NCBI GenBank assembly: GCA_002482775.1
Contig: DLGQ01000035.1
Coordinates: 20,384-84,383, forward strand
Direction of reading: 5' to 3'
Source: Flavobacteriales bacterium UBA7690
GTDB taxonomy: Bacteria; Bacteroidota; Bacteroidia; Flavobacteriales_F; PHOS-HE28
DNA length: 64,000 nt
Shown: one piece after another, positions 25,237 through 34,877 of the stretch
How the letters are laid out: every line of letters begins with the position of its first letter
How positions within the stretch are numbered: position 1 is the stretch's first letter
Translations under genes and position numbers: made by a program
The notes under the pieces: model-generated
Told to the model about the DNA's origin: nothing
The model's database searches: none
What the model saw: only the letters and a program-made list of their open reading frames with translations

Positions 25237-27402
25237 TCAGCTCTTTTCGCCTGTCAAAGGATCGGCTTCGCGTTCCCAGTGGCGATGTGCTGCAATGGCT
25301 TCCAGGAAGTTCTTCGCGGCCTCTTTTGTCGTACGCGCCTGTACCACCCCCGGTACGGCATTCTTATCGGTGGGTGTCAAGCTCCATGCGGCCAATAGCT
25401 CCACTGCGTCACCGATGAGGGCGATGGCTTTGCAGTGCCGGAAGGCATCGCTCACGAAGTCTTTCGCGTCGGGCAATTTCAGCCACGTAACCTTACCGCC
25501 TACCACGGCCACGGCATCGAACAACACGGATGCAGTGGTCATTAACGCATGATCGACCGGCACGCTCCGTTGGCCTGATGAAAGCATGCGGTGCATAGGT
25601 GCGATGATCTTCACACTAGCTCCTTCACCCTCCAGGAACTTCTTCAATGAGGCGGCCTCTGCGGCACCTTGATCCGTGGCGAGCACGGCAACACGTCTTG
25701 TGCGCACGGAACGGACTGTATTCGCCATGCTCAGCGCTGCGGAATGTTCCAGCAGCACATCTTCGTGGTAGGGTTGCACATCGTCCGGGTCGGTGTCCGC
25801 GGGGATGCTTCTGTTCAATGGCTTGTCCACTTCGGGCACTTCTATGCCGAATGCTTCGGCCACACGAGCGGCGAGGTCGGCATCCACGTAGGCCAGTTGA
25901 CCGATCACGCGTTCTCGCACGGCGGGTACTTCCAATTTACCGAGTTCGAAACGTAACGCATTCACCAAGTGGTTCTGTTCAGGCACGCGCTGGCTGCGGT
26001 AGAAGAGCGTGGCTTGGCTGTAGTGGTCTTGGAACTTGGTGCTTTTACCGCGCACCTTCACACCTTCCACCGGTTCCGGGAACGAGGTGAAGCCACCCTC
26101 TTTGATCATGGCTTGGTAAGGGCATCCGCCGCCTAGTGAATTGGGTTCGTAGTTGACGCGACCCTTGTTGATCGTTTGGCGCATGTGGCCGTCGCGTTGG
26201 TGATTGTGCACCGGTGCGAGCGGATGGTTGATCGGCAGCTCGTTGAAGTTCGCACTTCCGAGGCGGGATAGTTGGGTATCCGTGTAACTGAACAAGCGCC
26301 CTTGCAAGAGCGGATCATTGCTGAAGTCGATCCCCGGGACCAAATGGGCAGGATGGAACGCTACCTGTTCCGTTTCTGCGAAGAACTCAGCGGGGTTCCG
26401 ATCCAGCGTGAGCTTGCCGATACGTTGGACGGGCACGAGCTCTTCGGGGATGAGTTTGGTGGGGTCCAGAAGGTCGAAGGGGAATTCGTGTTCGTCTTTC
26501 TGCTCCACGATCTGCACACCGAGCTCCCATTCAGGGAAGTCGCCGTTCTCGATGGCTTCCCACAGATCGCGGCGATGGAAGTCGGGGTCCTTCCCATTCA
26601 CTTTCGTGGCTTCGTCCCACACGAGGGAATGCACGCCCAACAGCGGTTTCCAATGGAATTTCACGAAACGTCCTTCGCCTTTTTCGTTCACGAACCGGAA
26701 GGTGTGTACGCCGAAGCCTTCCATCATGCGGTAGCTACGCGGAATGGCGCGATCGCTCATGACCCACATGATCATGTGCATGCTTTCCGGCATCAACGAG
26801 ATGAAGTCCCAGAACGTGTCGTGCGCGCTAGCTGCTTGTGGCATCTCATGGTGCGGTTCGGGTTTCACGGCGTGAACGAGGTCCGGGAATTTGATGGCAT
26901 CCTGGATGAAGAATACCGGGATGTTGTTGCCCACCAGGTCGTAGATCCCTTCATCGGTATAGAATTTCACCGCGAACCCACGTGCATCGCGGGCAAGGTC
27001 CGCGCTTCCTCTGGAACCAGCTACGGTGCTGAAGCGAACGAATACCGGCGTGCGTCGAGCAGGGTCGTTGAGGAAGCCCGCTTTCGTAACTGAGCGCATG
27101 GACTTGTAGACCTGGAAGAAGCCATGTGCTCCTGACCCACGTGCGTGAACGGCCCGTTCGGGTATGCGCTCATGATCGAAATGGGTGATCTTCTCGCGCA
27201 GCAGATGATCTTCAAGCAACGTAGGACCACGCAACCCTGCTTTCAGGCTGTTCTGGTCGTCGTTGATGGGTAAGCCTTGGTTGCTGGTGAGCAGTTGGCC
27301 CTCCGCATCACTGGTGTTCGCAAGCAGGTCCTCCTGTTTTGCGTTGATGCTGGTCGGCTTGGTGTTGTTGGGTTTTCGTGCGGGAGAGGAGCGTTTGGCC
27401 AT
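25237..27402 (-). CDS. katE: Large-subunit monofunctional catalase (HPII/KatE type)
   Basis: 721 residues, the length of clade-2 large catalases. The distal haem His (about residue 86) is in [18 protein letters not shown], the distal Asn in [19 protein letters not shown], and the proximal Tyr in [14 protein letters not shown]. The C-terminal 150 or so residues form the extra flavodoxin-like (DJ-1/PfpI-like) domain: [20 protein letters not shown], then [20 protein letters not shown]. It degrades hydrogen peroxide to water and oxygen. Its neighbours (Dps, DUF1328) fit a stationary-phase or oxidative-stress role. Confidence 0.96.
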   Translation of the reverse strand: MAKRSSPARKPNNTKPTSINAKQEDLLANTSDAEGQLLTSNQGLPINDDQNSLKAGLRGPTLLEDHLLREKITHFDHERIPERAVHARGSGAHGFFQVYKSMRSVTKAGFLNDPARRTPVFVRFSTVAGSRGSADLARDARGFAVKFYTDEGIYDLVGNNIPVFFIQDAIKFPDLVHAVKPEPHHEMPQAASAHDTFWDFISLMPESMHMIMWVMSDRAIPRSYRMMEGFGVHTFRFVNEKGEGRFVKFHWKPLLGVHSLVWDEATKVNGKDPDFHRRDLWEAIENGDFPEWELGVQIVEQKDEHEFPFDLLDPTKLIPEELVPVQRIGKLTLDRNPAEFFAETEQVAFHPAHLVPGIDFSNDPLLQGRLFSYTDTQLSRLGSANFNELPINHPLAPVHNHQRDGHMRQTINKGRVNYEPNSLGGGCPYQAMIKEGGFTSFPEPVEGVKVRGKSTKFQDHYSQATLFYRSQRVPEQNHLVNALRFELGKLEVPAVRERVIGQLAYVDADLAARVAEAFGIEVPEVDKPLNRSIPADTDPDDVQPYHEDVLLEHSAALSMANTVRSVRTRRVAVLATDQGAAEAASLKKFLEGEGASVKIIAPMHRMLSSGQRSVPVDHALMTTASVLFDAVAVVGGKVTWLKLPDAKDFVSDAFRHCKAIALIGDAVELLAAWSLTPTDKNAVPGVVQARTTKEAAKNFLEAIAAHRHWEREADPLTGEKS

Positions 27403-27678
27403 GGTGATCGTGTTGGACGTGCCCTATGCGATCCTGTGCCAAGAAGGAAGTCGTTGCGGCCGGAGAGGCCCCTGGCGCGAACACGCGTAGGATCGAGCGC
27501 TTGAGCGCCGGAAGCAGGAGGCATCCATGCCCATGGATCGGGGAGTGCGATACCCAGGTTCCCGGTCGCGCGGGTATTGATTTCACACGCTTCACCTGGA
27601 TCGGACCCTGTTCCGAGATGAATGGCAGAGGCACGTAGGTTGATGAGCTACAAGCACGAACCTTAAAACCACATCATC

Positions 27679-27852
27679 ATGCTACGTTGGGTACTCACTT
27701 TCCTGATCATTGCGCTCATTGCCGGGGTGTTCGGCTTCACAGGCATAGCGGCGGGTGCGGCGGAGATCGCCAAGATCATCTTCTACATTTTCCTGGTGCT
27801 GCTCGTTGTTTCTCTGATCTTCGGCGGTGTGATCTGGAAGAAGATCAGTTGA
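27679..27852 (+). CDS. DUF1328 (YtjA-like) small membrane protein
   Basis: 57 residues with two hydrophobic helices. The N-terminus [20 protein letters not shown] and the core [20 protein letters not shown] match the DUF1328 family pattern closely, and the family's usual length is 50-60 residues. Function is unknown; members often sit near stress genes. It is transcribed divergently from the catalase with a spacer of about 276 bp. Confidence 0.93.
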   Translation: MLRWVLTFLIIALIAGVFGFTGIAAGAAEIAKIIFYIFLVLLVVSLIFGGVIWKKIS

Positions 27853-28152
27853 ACATGCTCTGATCCACGGACCAGTTCGCGGATCAAATGTGTTGAAGCC
27901 TGGCTGTCGTGTGTCTCGTTCCCGCTCGGGATCGTTCACGAGGCCGGGTTTCGTCTTCCGTACGTCCTGAAGCACCCGTTTCGGCCGGCCGTACAAGATG
28001 CCTTGTTCCGCAGCGTACGTGGCATCGACCATCCAGGTGAAGCTTCTGTGCCGAATACGGAGCCTGTTCTATCGGGTTCGATGCTTGAAGGTTCCGGACT
28101 GGTAGTGGCATTCAAATGGTATGGGGTTCCATACATCGATCCCAGAGGAGCC
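27853..28152. other. Intergenic region, no gene seen
   Basis: About 300 bp between DUF1328 and the next small gene. Open frames on both strands have low-complexity Arg/Thr-rich translations that look like noise. An AGGAG lies just before the ATG at 28153. Confidence 0.4.
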
Positions 28153-28449
28153 ATGACCTATCAGGAATACGAACAAATGAGCGGCCCGGAGCAACTGTAC
28201 ACGGTGAGCCGAACGGGGGTACTGCTGATGCACCGGCATACCAAGGAAGGCACGCACGTCCATTACCGTATGCGCAACTTTATCGTGGAGGTGCTGTTCG
28301 TTGGAGATAGTGGTACTTCGATCGAGATCACCTCCTTCACCATGGGCCATTCGCGCTTCTTGGAACTTTTGTGCCTGCTCCCCGCAGCCTCCCTACGGTC
28401 CATTTGCGCACGCGGAGAAGCGTCCCGGCATTCATTCCAGTGGAACTGA
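28153..28449 (+). CDS. Hypothetical protein, 98 aa
   Basis: From ATG 28153 (MTYQEYEQMSGPEQLYTVSR), preceded by AGAGGAG at a normal ribosome-binding distance, unusual here and deciding the start. The middle (VHYRMRNFIVEVLFVGDSGT) reads like a folded beta-rich domain. The last 30 residues are Cys/Ala/Arg-rich and could follow a small frameshift. An upstream in-frame start at 28003 is possible but has poor composition. I do not recognise the family. Confidence 0.6.
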   Translation: MTYQEYEQMSGPEQLYTVSRTGVLLMHRHTKEGTHVHYRMRNFIVEVLFVGDSGTSIEITSFTMGHSRFLELLCLLPAASLRSICARGEASRHSFQWN

Positions 28450-28530
28450 CAGGTCGCACACTTCCATGAGCCGTTGTACAGGCCGACGAAGATCCTATGC
28501 CGAGTGCCTTAGTGTGGATGCAAAGACTGG

Positions 28531-28558
28531 CGCCCTACCATTCGGTGGGGCGTTCTTC
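28531..28558 (+). terminator. Candidate terminator hairpin
   Basis: CGCCCTACC (28531-28539), loop ATTC, GGTGGGGCG (28544-28552), then TTCTTC. Nine pairs including one G-T. It lies between convergent small genes and may serve either. Confidence 0.5.
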
Positions 28559-28628
28559 GAGGAAGATGCACCGAGCGGCGCGAAATGTCAGAAAGAGATG
28601 GATGTGGTGATCTCGCAACGGCCCGGAT

Positions 28629-28925
28629 CTAGAGGAACACGCTGATGGTGTAGCTGGGCCGTTCGCTGTCTTCTTCGCTGGCATCCCGCGCGATCAATTG
28701 CGTGAAACGATCCGAGACGTGGCTGAAGATGGCTACGACATGCAGGTTCTCATGGCTGAAATGGACATGGCTCGTGCGTTCAAGCCCGTGTTCCGTGTAG
28801 GCCACGCCCGCACCGCGAAGGCCCTCCCAGAAAGCCATCATACGGTCGTCGAAGGCCGTGCGCAGATCGTGTATGATGCAAGGAGCGGTCTCTGGCAAGG
28901 CGAAGGTGTTGTTCTGCGAGATCAT
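28629..28925 (-). CDS. Hypothetical protein, 98 aa
   Basis: MISQNNTFALPETAPCIIHD opens a 98-residue frame with balanced composition: a predicted helix (LRTAFDDRMMAFWEGLRGAG), a strand pair (HVHFSHENLHVVAIFSHVSD) and an acidic segment (DASEEDSERPSYTISVFL). Composition and codon use look coding, and the opposite-strand frame does not. No family recognised. It is one of several small genes between 24 and 32 kb. Confidence 0.6.
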   Translation of the reverse strand: MISQNNTFALPETAPCIIHDLRTAFDDRMMAFWEGLRGAGVAYTEHGLERTSHVHFSHENLHVVAIFSHVSDRFTQLIARDASEEDSERPSYTISVFL

Positions 28926-29363
28926 AGCGAGTGGTCAAGAGGGTGGTTACCGCGAGTGAATGGATGGTCGGGTGAGTTGAAGGCGTTATGCAGGTCTCGC
29001 ACGCGGTTGTGGGCGGTGTGATGCCACCGGAGGAAGCATGGCCGGATACGGGATCTCGTCCGGAGCATAGCGTACCGCACGAATGCGGAGCAAAGCATCA
29101 TGATCACGATAGGATGGGGTAGTGATGGATCGTTGCATGGCTTGTTCTTTAAGTGGTTCTCGTCAACGAATGTGCCATTACAGGACGTATGACGTAGCGG
29201 TCTACCCCGTGGGACACGGAACTGTTGTGGAGCGTTCGGGCCGGGTAAAGATCTCGCCAATGGGGAGATCCATGCACGCGCGGCACGTAAAGGATGGTGG
29301 CGTTCGTGCTGCGGCTTGTGTTTGCACGGATCGTGCGATGGTATTGGACCGATACACCCGATC
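28926..29363. other. Intergenic region, no gene seen
   Basis: About 440 bp. An 81-codon plus-strand frame (29122-29367) has Cys/His/Met-rich composition and is probably noise. No repeat or clear promoter box was found. Confidence 0.4.
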
Positions 29364-29732
29364 ATGAACCACCTGGACAACCAATATCTCACATTGAGCA
29401 ACGCCGTTGATGATCTGCGCAAGCAAGGATATGCCGATGAGCTGACCTTGACCGAGGACGGCCTCTTCAACAATGCAGCACAGCTGGACCCCGGTGAGTT
29501 CGCCATTGATTCCTTTCATCGCTTTGAAGGTCCCAGCGATCCGGCGGACATGAGCATCGTTTATGCCATCAGTTCCGAGAACTTAGGTCTAAAGGGGTTG
29601 CTCGTGGGAGACTATGGCTCTAACGCACAAGACTTCATCCACCGCATGGTGCAGCCTTTGCCCGCTCACGAGCACGAAGGGAACGTACGTCCGGTGCAGC
29701 CAGCGCCAGCAGGTACGAACGTGAAGGGCTGA
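29364..29732 (+). CDS. Small conserved Bacteroidota protein (often mislabelled PRPP synthetase)
   Basis: 122 residues from ATG 29364 (MNHLDNQYLTLSNAVDDLRK). The core (DELTLTEDGLFNN, then LDPGEFAIDSFHRFEGPSDP and SIVYAISSENLGLKGLLVGD) matches a short Bacteroidota family that databases often name phosphoribosylpyrophosphate synthetase. It is far too short and lacks PRPP-synthetase motifs, so that name should not be used. Function unknown. The C-terminal 30 residues are a Pro/His-rich tail that looks disordered. Confidence 0.85.
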   Translation: MNHLDNQYLTLSNAVDDLRKQGYADELTLTEDGLFNNAAQLDPGEFAIDSFHRFEGPSDPADMSIVYAISSENLGLKGLLVGDYGSNAQDFIHRMVQPLPAHEHEGNVRPVQPAPAGTNVKG

Positions 29733-30143
29733 GCACCGAACGATCCCATCCGAGTTTCGAGCTTGCGTGTTGATAATAGCGTCAGCGCGGGTTGTTCGGT
29801 GAAGGCTTCATCGTTCAACACATACTACAGGGCGTGTTCAGTTTTGCCCCACTCGTCCCATAGGAAGGATCCTTTCCTCGATCTGTGCGCGGTTGAATTC
29901 GGTGCATCATGTTCGGTGACCCACACATGGAAATAGTATGTTGATCTGGATCGGGGAACATAGCGGACGGTTTGTGCATCAATCGCCCACCAAACCCGTG
30001 ACTTGAGATGTCGCCGGATCGGAGGGGTCGTTCACAAAACGCTTAGCACCAGTTCATTCGGTCCGGATATCGCGCTCACAGAAATGGCGGCGCACACCTT
30101 GCTTCAAGAAAACCGAACAGAACATTATCTAACCGAAGAAGCC
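29733..30143. other. Intergenic region, no gene seen
   Basis: About 410 bp before the disordered protein at 30144. An in-frame extension back to 30003 exists but has no sensible composition. No motif was recognised with confidence. Confidence 0.4.
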
Positions 30144-30494
30144 ATGTCAACGCAGAACAAACCTACCGGACCGAACGGCCCAACTTCAACTCCGAACAAC
30201 CCAACGAAAGGGAACACCCCGGAGCAGCGTCCATCCGAAGTGCCACAACCGGCCACGCCCCGTAAAGGCGCCGAGGAAACGCAGATGGGCAAAGAGGGCA
30301 GCCCTGTCACAAGCACGGATAAGAATCTTCGGGATCTTGATCGTAACACGCGCGGCAATGACGAGCCGACCGTTGAAAGTGACCTTGCTGTAGAAGATGA
30401 TTCTTCGAGCCAGGGTGTGACGAACGACCAGCAAGAGCAGAACAAGCAGACGCGCGATGTACGCGACCCGAAAGGGACCGCTGTTAGGCCTTGA
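30144..30494 (+). CDS. Hydrophilic, intrinsically disordered small protein
   Basis: 116 residues from ATG 30144. It is almost entirely polar, rich in Asn, Pro, Thr, Gln, Glu and Asp, with no hydrophobic core (MSTQNKPTGPNGPTSTPNNP at the start, DLDRNTRGNDEPTVESDLAV in the middle). Such proteins in stress regions may act as hydrophilin-like protectants, but that is inference. A strong terminator follows 18 bp after the stop, supporting a real monocistronic gene. Confidence 0.78.
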   Translation: MSTQNKPTGPNGPTSTPNNPTKGNTPEQRPSEVPQPATPRKGAEETQMGKEGSPVTSTDKNLRDLDRNTRGNDEPTVESDLAVEDDSSSQGVTNDQQEQNKQTRDVRDPKGTAVRP

Positions 30495-30512
30495 GCATGA
30501 TCCCTGATGCGA

Positions 30513-30548
30513 AGAACCCGGATCCATCGATCCGGGTTCTTTTGTTTT
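30513..30548 (+). terminator. Strong intrinsic terminator
   Basis: AGAACCCGGATC (30513-30524), loop CATC, GATCCGGGTTCT (30529-30540), followed by TTTGTTTT. A perfect 12-bp stem with a T-rich tail, just after the disordered protein gene. Confidence 0.9.
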
Positions 30549-30667
30549 CGGCTATTGTGAGAACGGAATGAGAAGGCCGTAATGGTCTGGTAGGAAGGCA
30601 GAACAGCGGACCAATTCTGATCCGCTGTTCCATACCGGGGCACTTCCACCAGAAAGTACCGTCCAGT

Positions 30668-31027
30668 TCATCTTTCCGGTTCCAAGGCTGGTCGATGTGC
30701 AACACAATCGCGCTGCCATCGGTCGAATTGCTCTGCGGTCAGGATGTTGCGCACTTCCCCCAGTACGGTGGAGCCATCCGCGTTGGAAATGATATTGCCT
30801 TGCTGTTCAGCGTTGCTCGCTGCACATTCTTCCTTGCAGGCCTCTTGCACCCGTTTCATGCGCTCCAGCTGATCGGTGGTGAGCACCAAACTGGCCCAAA
30901 CATCGGGGCCGCTCTCCAAGAGGCAGAGTTGGAACGATCGGCTTGTCAGCGTATCACCAGGGCTCTGCGCATTGGAACCGAAAGGCATTGATATCGAAAG
31001 AACAAATACGGGGAAGAGCGCGTTCAT
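30668..31027 (-). CDS. Small secreted protein with two LTxxQ motifs
   Basis: 119 residues from ATG 31027 (MNALFPVFVLSISMPFGSNA, signal peptide cleaved near AQ). The mature part has LTTDQLERMKRVQEACKEEC and, 40 residues later, LTAEQFDRWQRDC. Paired LTxxQ motifs are typical of Spy/CpxP-type periplasmic helical proteins, though this one also carries several cysteines (including KEEC and QRDC). An envelope-stress role is possible but not shown. A start at 31057 would also be in frame. Confidence 0.7.
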   Translation of the reverse strand: MNALFPVFVLSISMPFGSNAQSPGDTLTSRSFQLCLLESGPDVWASLVLTTDQLERMKRVQEACKEECAASNAEQQGNIISNADGSTVLGEVRNILTAEQFDRWQRDCVAHRPALEPER

Positions 31028-31196
31028 GAAGGTGTGGTTGATGTTGCAGTGTGCCAACTACGTGCCGCGATGATTCCTCAATTGGCTAGCTGCAATGCTG
31101 TGCGGAACTTCCTCACATGGGGCCATATCGCCCAGTTGTTCCTGTTGGCCGAGCAGCGGGGTCGGTGGCACGGTTCTACGCCACGTGTACCGGATA

Positions 31197-31385
31197 ATGC
31201 GGGATCTTCTCTTCATAGCTGGTGTGATGCTCGTGGCGGTTGTCCTATCCGTTATCTTCTTCGGGTACGATTCCATCGACCAGGCCCTGTTCTTCACCAT
31301 CGTTGGTGCGGTTCTTCTCACCTTGGGAAAGGGTTGGTTCGAAGGGGCACGGAAGGCACGGCAGGAAAAGGAATTGGCGGAATGA
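31197..31385 (+). CDS. Small two-helix membrane protein
   Basis: 62 residues from ATG 31197 (MRDLLFIAGVMLVAVVLSVI). Two hydrophobic helices (LLFIAGVMLVAVVLSVIFFG and ALFFTIVGAVLLTLGKGWF) are joined by YDSIDQ, with a charged tail (EGARKARQEKELAE). Composition is clearly that of a membrane protein. The upstream extension to 31095 is unlikely. No family name known to me. It converges on the nuclease gene, leaving 7 bp between stops. Confidence 0.72.
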   Translation: MRDLLFIAGVMLVAVVLSVIFFGYDSIDQALFFTIVGAVLLTLGKGWFEGARKARQEKELAE

Positions 31386-31392
31386 ACGGTGG

Positions 31393-32274
31393 TCACCAGA
31401 CCGCGCCGGCATCCTCTTCCTCTTCCAGCATCTCTTGTACAGGTGCGGGTAACAGACCCAGGAGATCAAAGCCAGTGCTGTTCTCGATATCGTCAACGCT
31501 CACGCGGTAGTCGTACCATTCCAGGCTGGTCGCGTTCTGTGTGTTCGGAATGTCCACGGCGATAACACGTGCTCCATCGGTCGTGATGCGTTGCAGGTCG
31601 TTGGTCCCTTCGGGGATCACCACCATCACTTTCCAATAGCGTGCTGGCACGGCTATGGCCCCGCCCGCAATGCTTGTGGCATACCCTTGCGAGCCCGTTC
31701 CGCCTTCGCCATATCCACCCGCGATGATGTACAGCTCATTATCGTCCGCAGCAAGGTCCCGCGCGAAGCTCTCCATGTTCGCCCAGGTCTGTTGGTTCAT
31801 CTGCGGAGCTTGTGGAACGATGTTGCCCATACGGAAGGTGATGGCATTGTCCACATCGGAGCCATCGCGGTCCTCGCTGGGGCAGAGGTGTCCACGGTCG
31901 AAACCGGTATTGGTGTAGTTGCCTGTCCAAGCCGCGAAATAGCCCGATGGTATCAACAGGTCGGGCTCGAAACAATCGCAGCGTTCAGCAAGGCCTCGCC
32001 AGGCCATGCTCAAGTGCCAGCTCACCCAGTTGGCCTGACCGCGGCTGTTGTCATACGCGAAGGCATACTGCGGATGCACGATCAGGTGGTTGTTCATCGC
32101 CACCACGCTGCTTATGGCGCCGCTGGGGTTGCCCAAGGCCATGTTATCGTCGCGGCTGTTGGTGCTTGCTGGTGGAGGTGCAGGCGGCAGCGGTTCCACC
32201 ACTTCTTCCTGGCAAGCCGCAAAGAAGAGCAGTGTGGCCGGGAGCAGCCAACGGCAATCGGGATATGAACGCAC
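31393..32274 (-). CDS. DNA/RNA non-specific endonuclease (NUC1 family), lipoprotein
   Basis: 293 residues. The lipobox (LLFFAACQ, Cys about residue 21) suggests export and lipid anchoring. The beta-beta-alpha metal finger of the family is present as GFDRGHLCPSEDR (catalytic His in DRGH), with the metal-binding Asn in MGNIVPQAPQMNQQTWANME. The C-terminus is acidic (EMLEEEEDAGAVW). Such nucleases degrade extracellular DNA and RNA for nutrition or biofilm turnover. Confidence 0.94.
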   Translation of the reverse strand: MRSYPDCRWLLPATLLFFAACQEEVVEPLPPAPPPASTNSRDDNMALGNPSGAISSVVAMNNHLIVHPQYAFAYDNSRGQANWVSWHLSMAWRGLAERCDCFEPDLLIPSGYFAAWTGNYTNTGFDRGHLCPSEDRDGSDVDNAITFRMGNIVPQAPQMNQQTWANMESFARDLAADDNELYIIAGGYGEGGTGSQGYATSIAGGAIAVPARYWKVMVVIPEGTNDLQRITTDGARVIAVDIPNTQNATSLEWYDYRVSVDDIENSTGFDLLGLLPAPVQEMLEEEEDAGAVW

Positions 32275-32546
32275 GTGTACGGGAGAGGTACGGCGGGCAG
32301 GTTGAACGGGAGAGGAAGGGAACCTGCTTCACACAAGGCGAAGCGGGTGCAAGTTCTGTTCAAGCGAGCACGATAGCAAGTAGAGGATGTATGCTCTGCA
32401 TGAATGTTCTGTGAAGTTAACCTATAGGGTGATGTGCCGAAGTAACCGAATGTTGTGGATCCCATGACGTTCATGCCTGTTAGAACCAAGTCCGCGAACA
32501 GAAGGATTTTTGGCGCTCTTCTGCTCGATTGCGATATGTTCGTTGC

Positions 32547-34865
32547 ATGCGATGCTTCTCGGCGGCGGCCGCTTTCTTGTTCGCACCACTGTTGTTCGCA
32601 CAGACCACCGGGGTTTTAAGTGGCCGGGTGTTGAACGGAGCAGCGGCACCGCTTCCTGACGCCACCGTTCAAGCCGTTCTACCAGACACGCAGTACACGA
32701 CCGTGAGCGGCAGCGATGGCACCTTCCGGTTCGCAGCGCTTCCCACGGGCTTGTACTTGATACGCGCAAGTCATGTAGGCCATGCTTCCGCGGAACGATC
32801 CGAAGTATGGGTACGCAGTGGAAAGAACGAACGCGTTGAGCTGAACCTCTACTACGCCCCGGTAGAACTCAATGCTGTGGAGGTGGAGACGCACTCCATC
32901 GAGCGGATGAAAAGCATTTCCAGCATACCGCTCACTGTTGAACAGAGCTTGCGGTTCCCGGCCACGTTCTTCGATCCTGCACGTTTGGCGATGAGCTACG
33001 CAGGTGTGGCTAGCACCAGTGACCAAGCGAACCATTTCAGCATCCGCGGCAACGGCCCCATGGCCAATGCATGGCTGTTGGAAGGTGCCGAGATCGTAAC
33101 CCCGAACCACCTCACCAACGCAGGCACCGCCAGCGACCTGCCAACATTGAGCGGTGGCGGTACCACCATCCTCAGCGCGCAGATGCTCGGCACATCGCAC
33201 TTGCTGATGGGAGCGATGGCTTCGCCGTATGGCAATGCGGTGGGCGGCATCATGGACCTGCGGCTTCGACCGGGTAGTACCGAGCGGCAAGCTTTCACGC
33301 TTCAAGCGGGCCTCATCGGCCTGGACCTCTGCGCCGAAGGGCCACTGCGTAAAGGTGGGCGCGCATCGTACCTGATCAACTACCGCTACTCCACGTTGGG
33401 CTTGCTGGGCGGCATGGGTGTGGCCCTGGGCGATGAGGCCATCTCTTTCCAAGACCTTTCATTCCATTTTGCCCTGCCAGTGGGTACCAACGAGCTCACC
33501 GTGTTCGGCATGGGTGGCAACAGCAGTAACCGTTTCGCAGCGAAGGACAGCACTGAGTGGGAATTCGACAAGGACAGCCAGAATATCGATTACACGGCCA
33601 TGGTGGGTGCGGCCGGTGTTTCCTTCGCGAAAGGACTTGGAAAGAACGGTAGTTGGAAGACCACCGCAGTGATCTCCGCCAACGATCAAGAGCGCTTTTC
33701 GGAGCGAACGGACGATGTGAGCGGCGCGGCATCGTGGATGTTCCGTGATACCGCCAGCCTGCTGGAACAGAAGCTCTCGGTGGTCTCGATGGTGAACATG
33801 TATGTAGGCAAGCGCGCGCGCGTTGTGATCGGCGGTAGCGCCATGCAACGCAGTGTTAGCAAGGCGAACAGGTTGGTGAACGAATCGCTCACCGGTTGGT
33901 TGCTACGGCCATTCGCACGTATGGAGCGCAACGTGGGCGCACAGGTGCAGGTGGATCTCGGTCTGGCGTATGCGCTCTGGACGGCCAATGCATCGGCTTG
34001 CGTGGAGCCGCGCGTTACCATGCATTGGAATGCGAACGAACGCAACAAGATCAGCTTGGGCGCCGGGCAACGCAGCCAGGTACCATCAGTGCAGAACTAT
34101 GCCCTCCACTATCGGTGGATCGCGCAGCAGCCCATTGCCCCAGCGGACAATTCCGCGATCGGACTGTTGCGCTCGCAAGATGTGGAGCTCACTTACGAAC
34201 ACCGCTTCACACGCTTCTTCCGCTCCACGCTCACCGGTTTTGTTCAGCGCCTCTTGGATGTGCCTGTGGGCGGCCAGTTGGAAATGGCCATCAGCGGTGG
34301 TGGCTATAGCTTGCTGAACGAGTGGGATGCCCTCACCGTGCTGCCGCTCACCGCCCAGGGTGAAGGGTTCAACGCCGGTGGTCAATTCAGTTTAGAGCGC
34401 ACCATGCACCGCAACCTCTTCTACCAGGTGAACGCAACGGTCTTCAATTCCACGTATTCGGATCGTTCTGGCGAGACCTTCAACACCCGCTGGAACACAG
34501 GCGTGATCGCCAACGCGGTACTGGGACGCGAGTTCGTGAAGCAGAAAGCCGATCGCAAGCGCACCTGGGGAGTGAACGGCCGGTTGAATTACACCGGCGG
34601 CCAATGGTACACGCCTCGGGCTGTTCAGATCGGGGAAGTGGTAGCACCATACTCCGCGCAACTGAAAGCAGCTTATCGTGTTGATCTTCGCATCTACTTG
34701 AAGCGCGAGCGCCAGGGCCGCACCGGCATCTGGTCCTTGGATCTGTTGAACGCGACCAATGCGCAGAACGAAGCGTATCGTTACTTCGACTTCCGCAAGG
34801 GAGAGGAGGTGACCAAGTACCAGCTCGGCCTGATCCCCAACATCAGTTACCGCGTCGAATTCTGA
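32547..34865 (+). CDS. TonB-dependent receptor with carboxypeptidase-like N-domain
   Basis: 772 residues from ATG 32547; a TTG at 32529 is the only upstream option. Signal peptide (CFSAAAAFLFAPLLFAQ), a CarboxypepD_reg-like domain (GVLSGRVLNGAAAPLPDATV ... GSDGTFRFAALPTGLYLIRA), a plug domain (FSIRGNGPMANAWLLEGAEI) and a beta-barrel ending in an aromatic strand (LGLIPNISYRVEF). No canonical SusD partner is adjacent. It is followed at 12 bp by a TMEM220-like gene and then an SLC13 symporter, so a linked uptake function is possible. Confidence 0.9.
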   Translation: MRCFSAAAAFLFAPLLFAQTTGVLSGRVLNGAAAPLPDATVQAVLPDTQYTTVSGSDGTFRFAALPTGLYLIRASHVGHASAERSEVWVRSGKNERVELNLYYAPVELNAVEVETHSIERMKSISSIPLTVEQSLRFPATFFDPARLAMSYAGVASTSDQANHFSIRGNGPMANAWLLEGAEIVTPNHLTNAGTASDLPTLSGGGTTILSAQMLGTSHLLMGAMASPYGNAVGGIMDLRLRPGSTERQAFTLQAGLIGLDLCAEGPLRKGGRASYLINYRYSTLGLLGGMGVALGDEAISFQDLSFHFALPVGTNELTVFGMGGNSSNRFAAKDSTEWEFDKDSQNIDYTAMVGAAGVSFAKGLGKNGSWKTTAVISANDQERFSERTDDVSGAASWMFRDTASLLEQKLSVVSMVNMYVGKRARVVIGGSAMQRSVSKANRLVNESLTGWLLRPFARMERNVGAQVQVDLGLAYALWTANASACVEPRVTMHWNANERNKISLGAGQRSQVPSVQNYALHYRWIAQQPIAPADNSAIGLLRSQDVELTYEHRFTRFFRSTLTGFVQRLLDVPVGGQLEMAISGGGYSLLNEWDALTVLPLTAQGEGFNAGGQFSLERTMHRNLFYQVNATVFNSTYSDRSGETFNTRWNTGVIANAVLGREFVKQKADRKRTWGVNGRLNYTGGQWYTPRAVQIGEVVAPYSAQLKAAYRVDLRIYLKRERQGRTGIWSLDLLNATNAQNEAYRYFDFRKGEEVTKYQLGLIPNISYRVEF

Positions 34866-34877
34866 ATCTACCTGCTC

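Noticed and set aside
27423..27442. Sigma-54-like TTGGCAC ... GCAT upstream of the catalase (minus strand)
   Set aside because: The spacing between the GG and GC elements is one base short and the TTGCW half is poor, so it is not a credible sigma-54 promoter.
29122..29367. 81-codon plus-strand frame in the spacer before 29364
   Set aside because: Cys/His/Met-rich, no hydrophobic core or start context, and it overlaps the start of a better-supported gene.
29364..29732. Label 'phosphoribosylpyrophosphate synthetase' for the 122-aa protein
   Set aside because: The protein is less than half the length of the enzyme and has none of its PRPP-binding motifs; the name is a propagated misannotation in this family.
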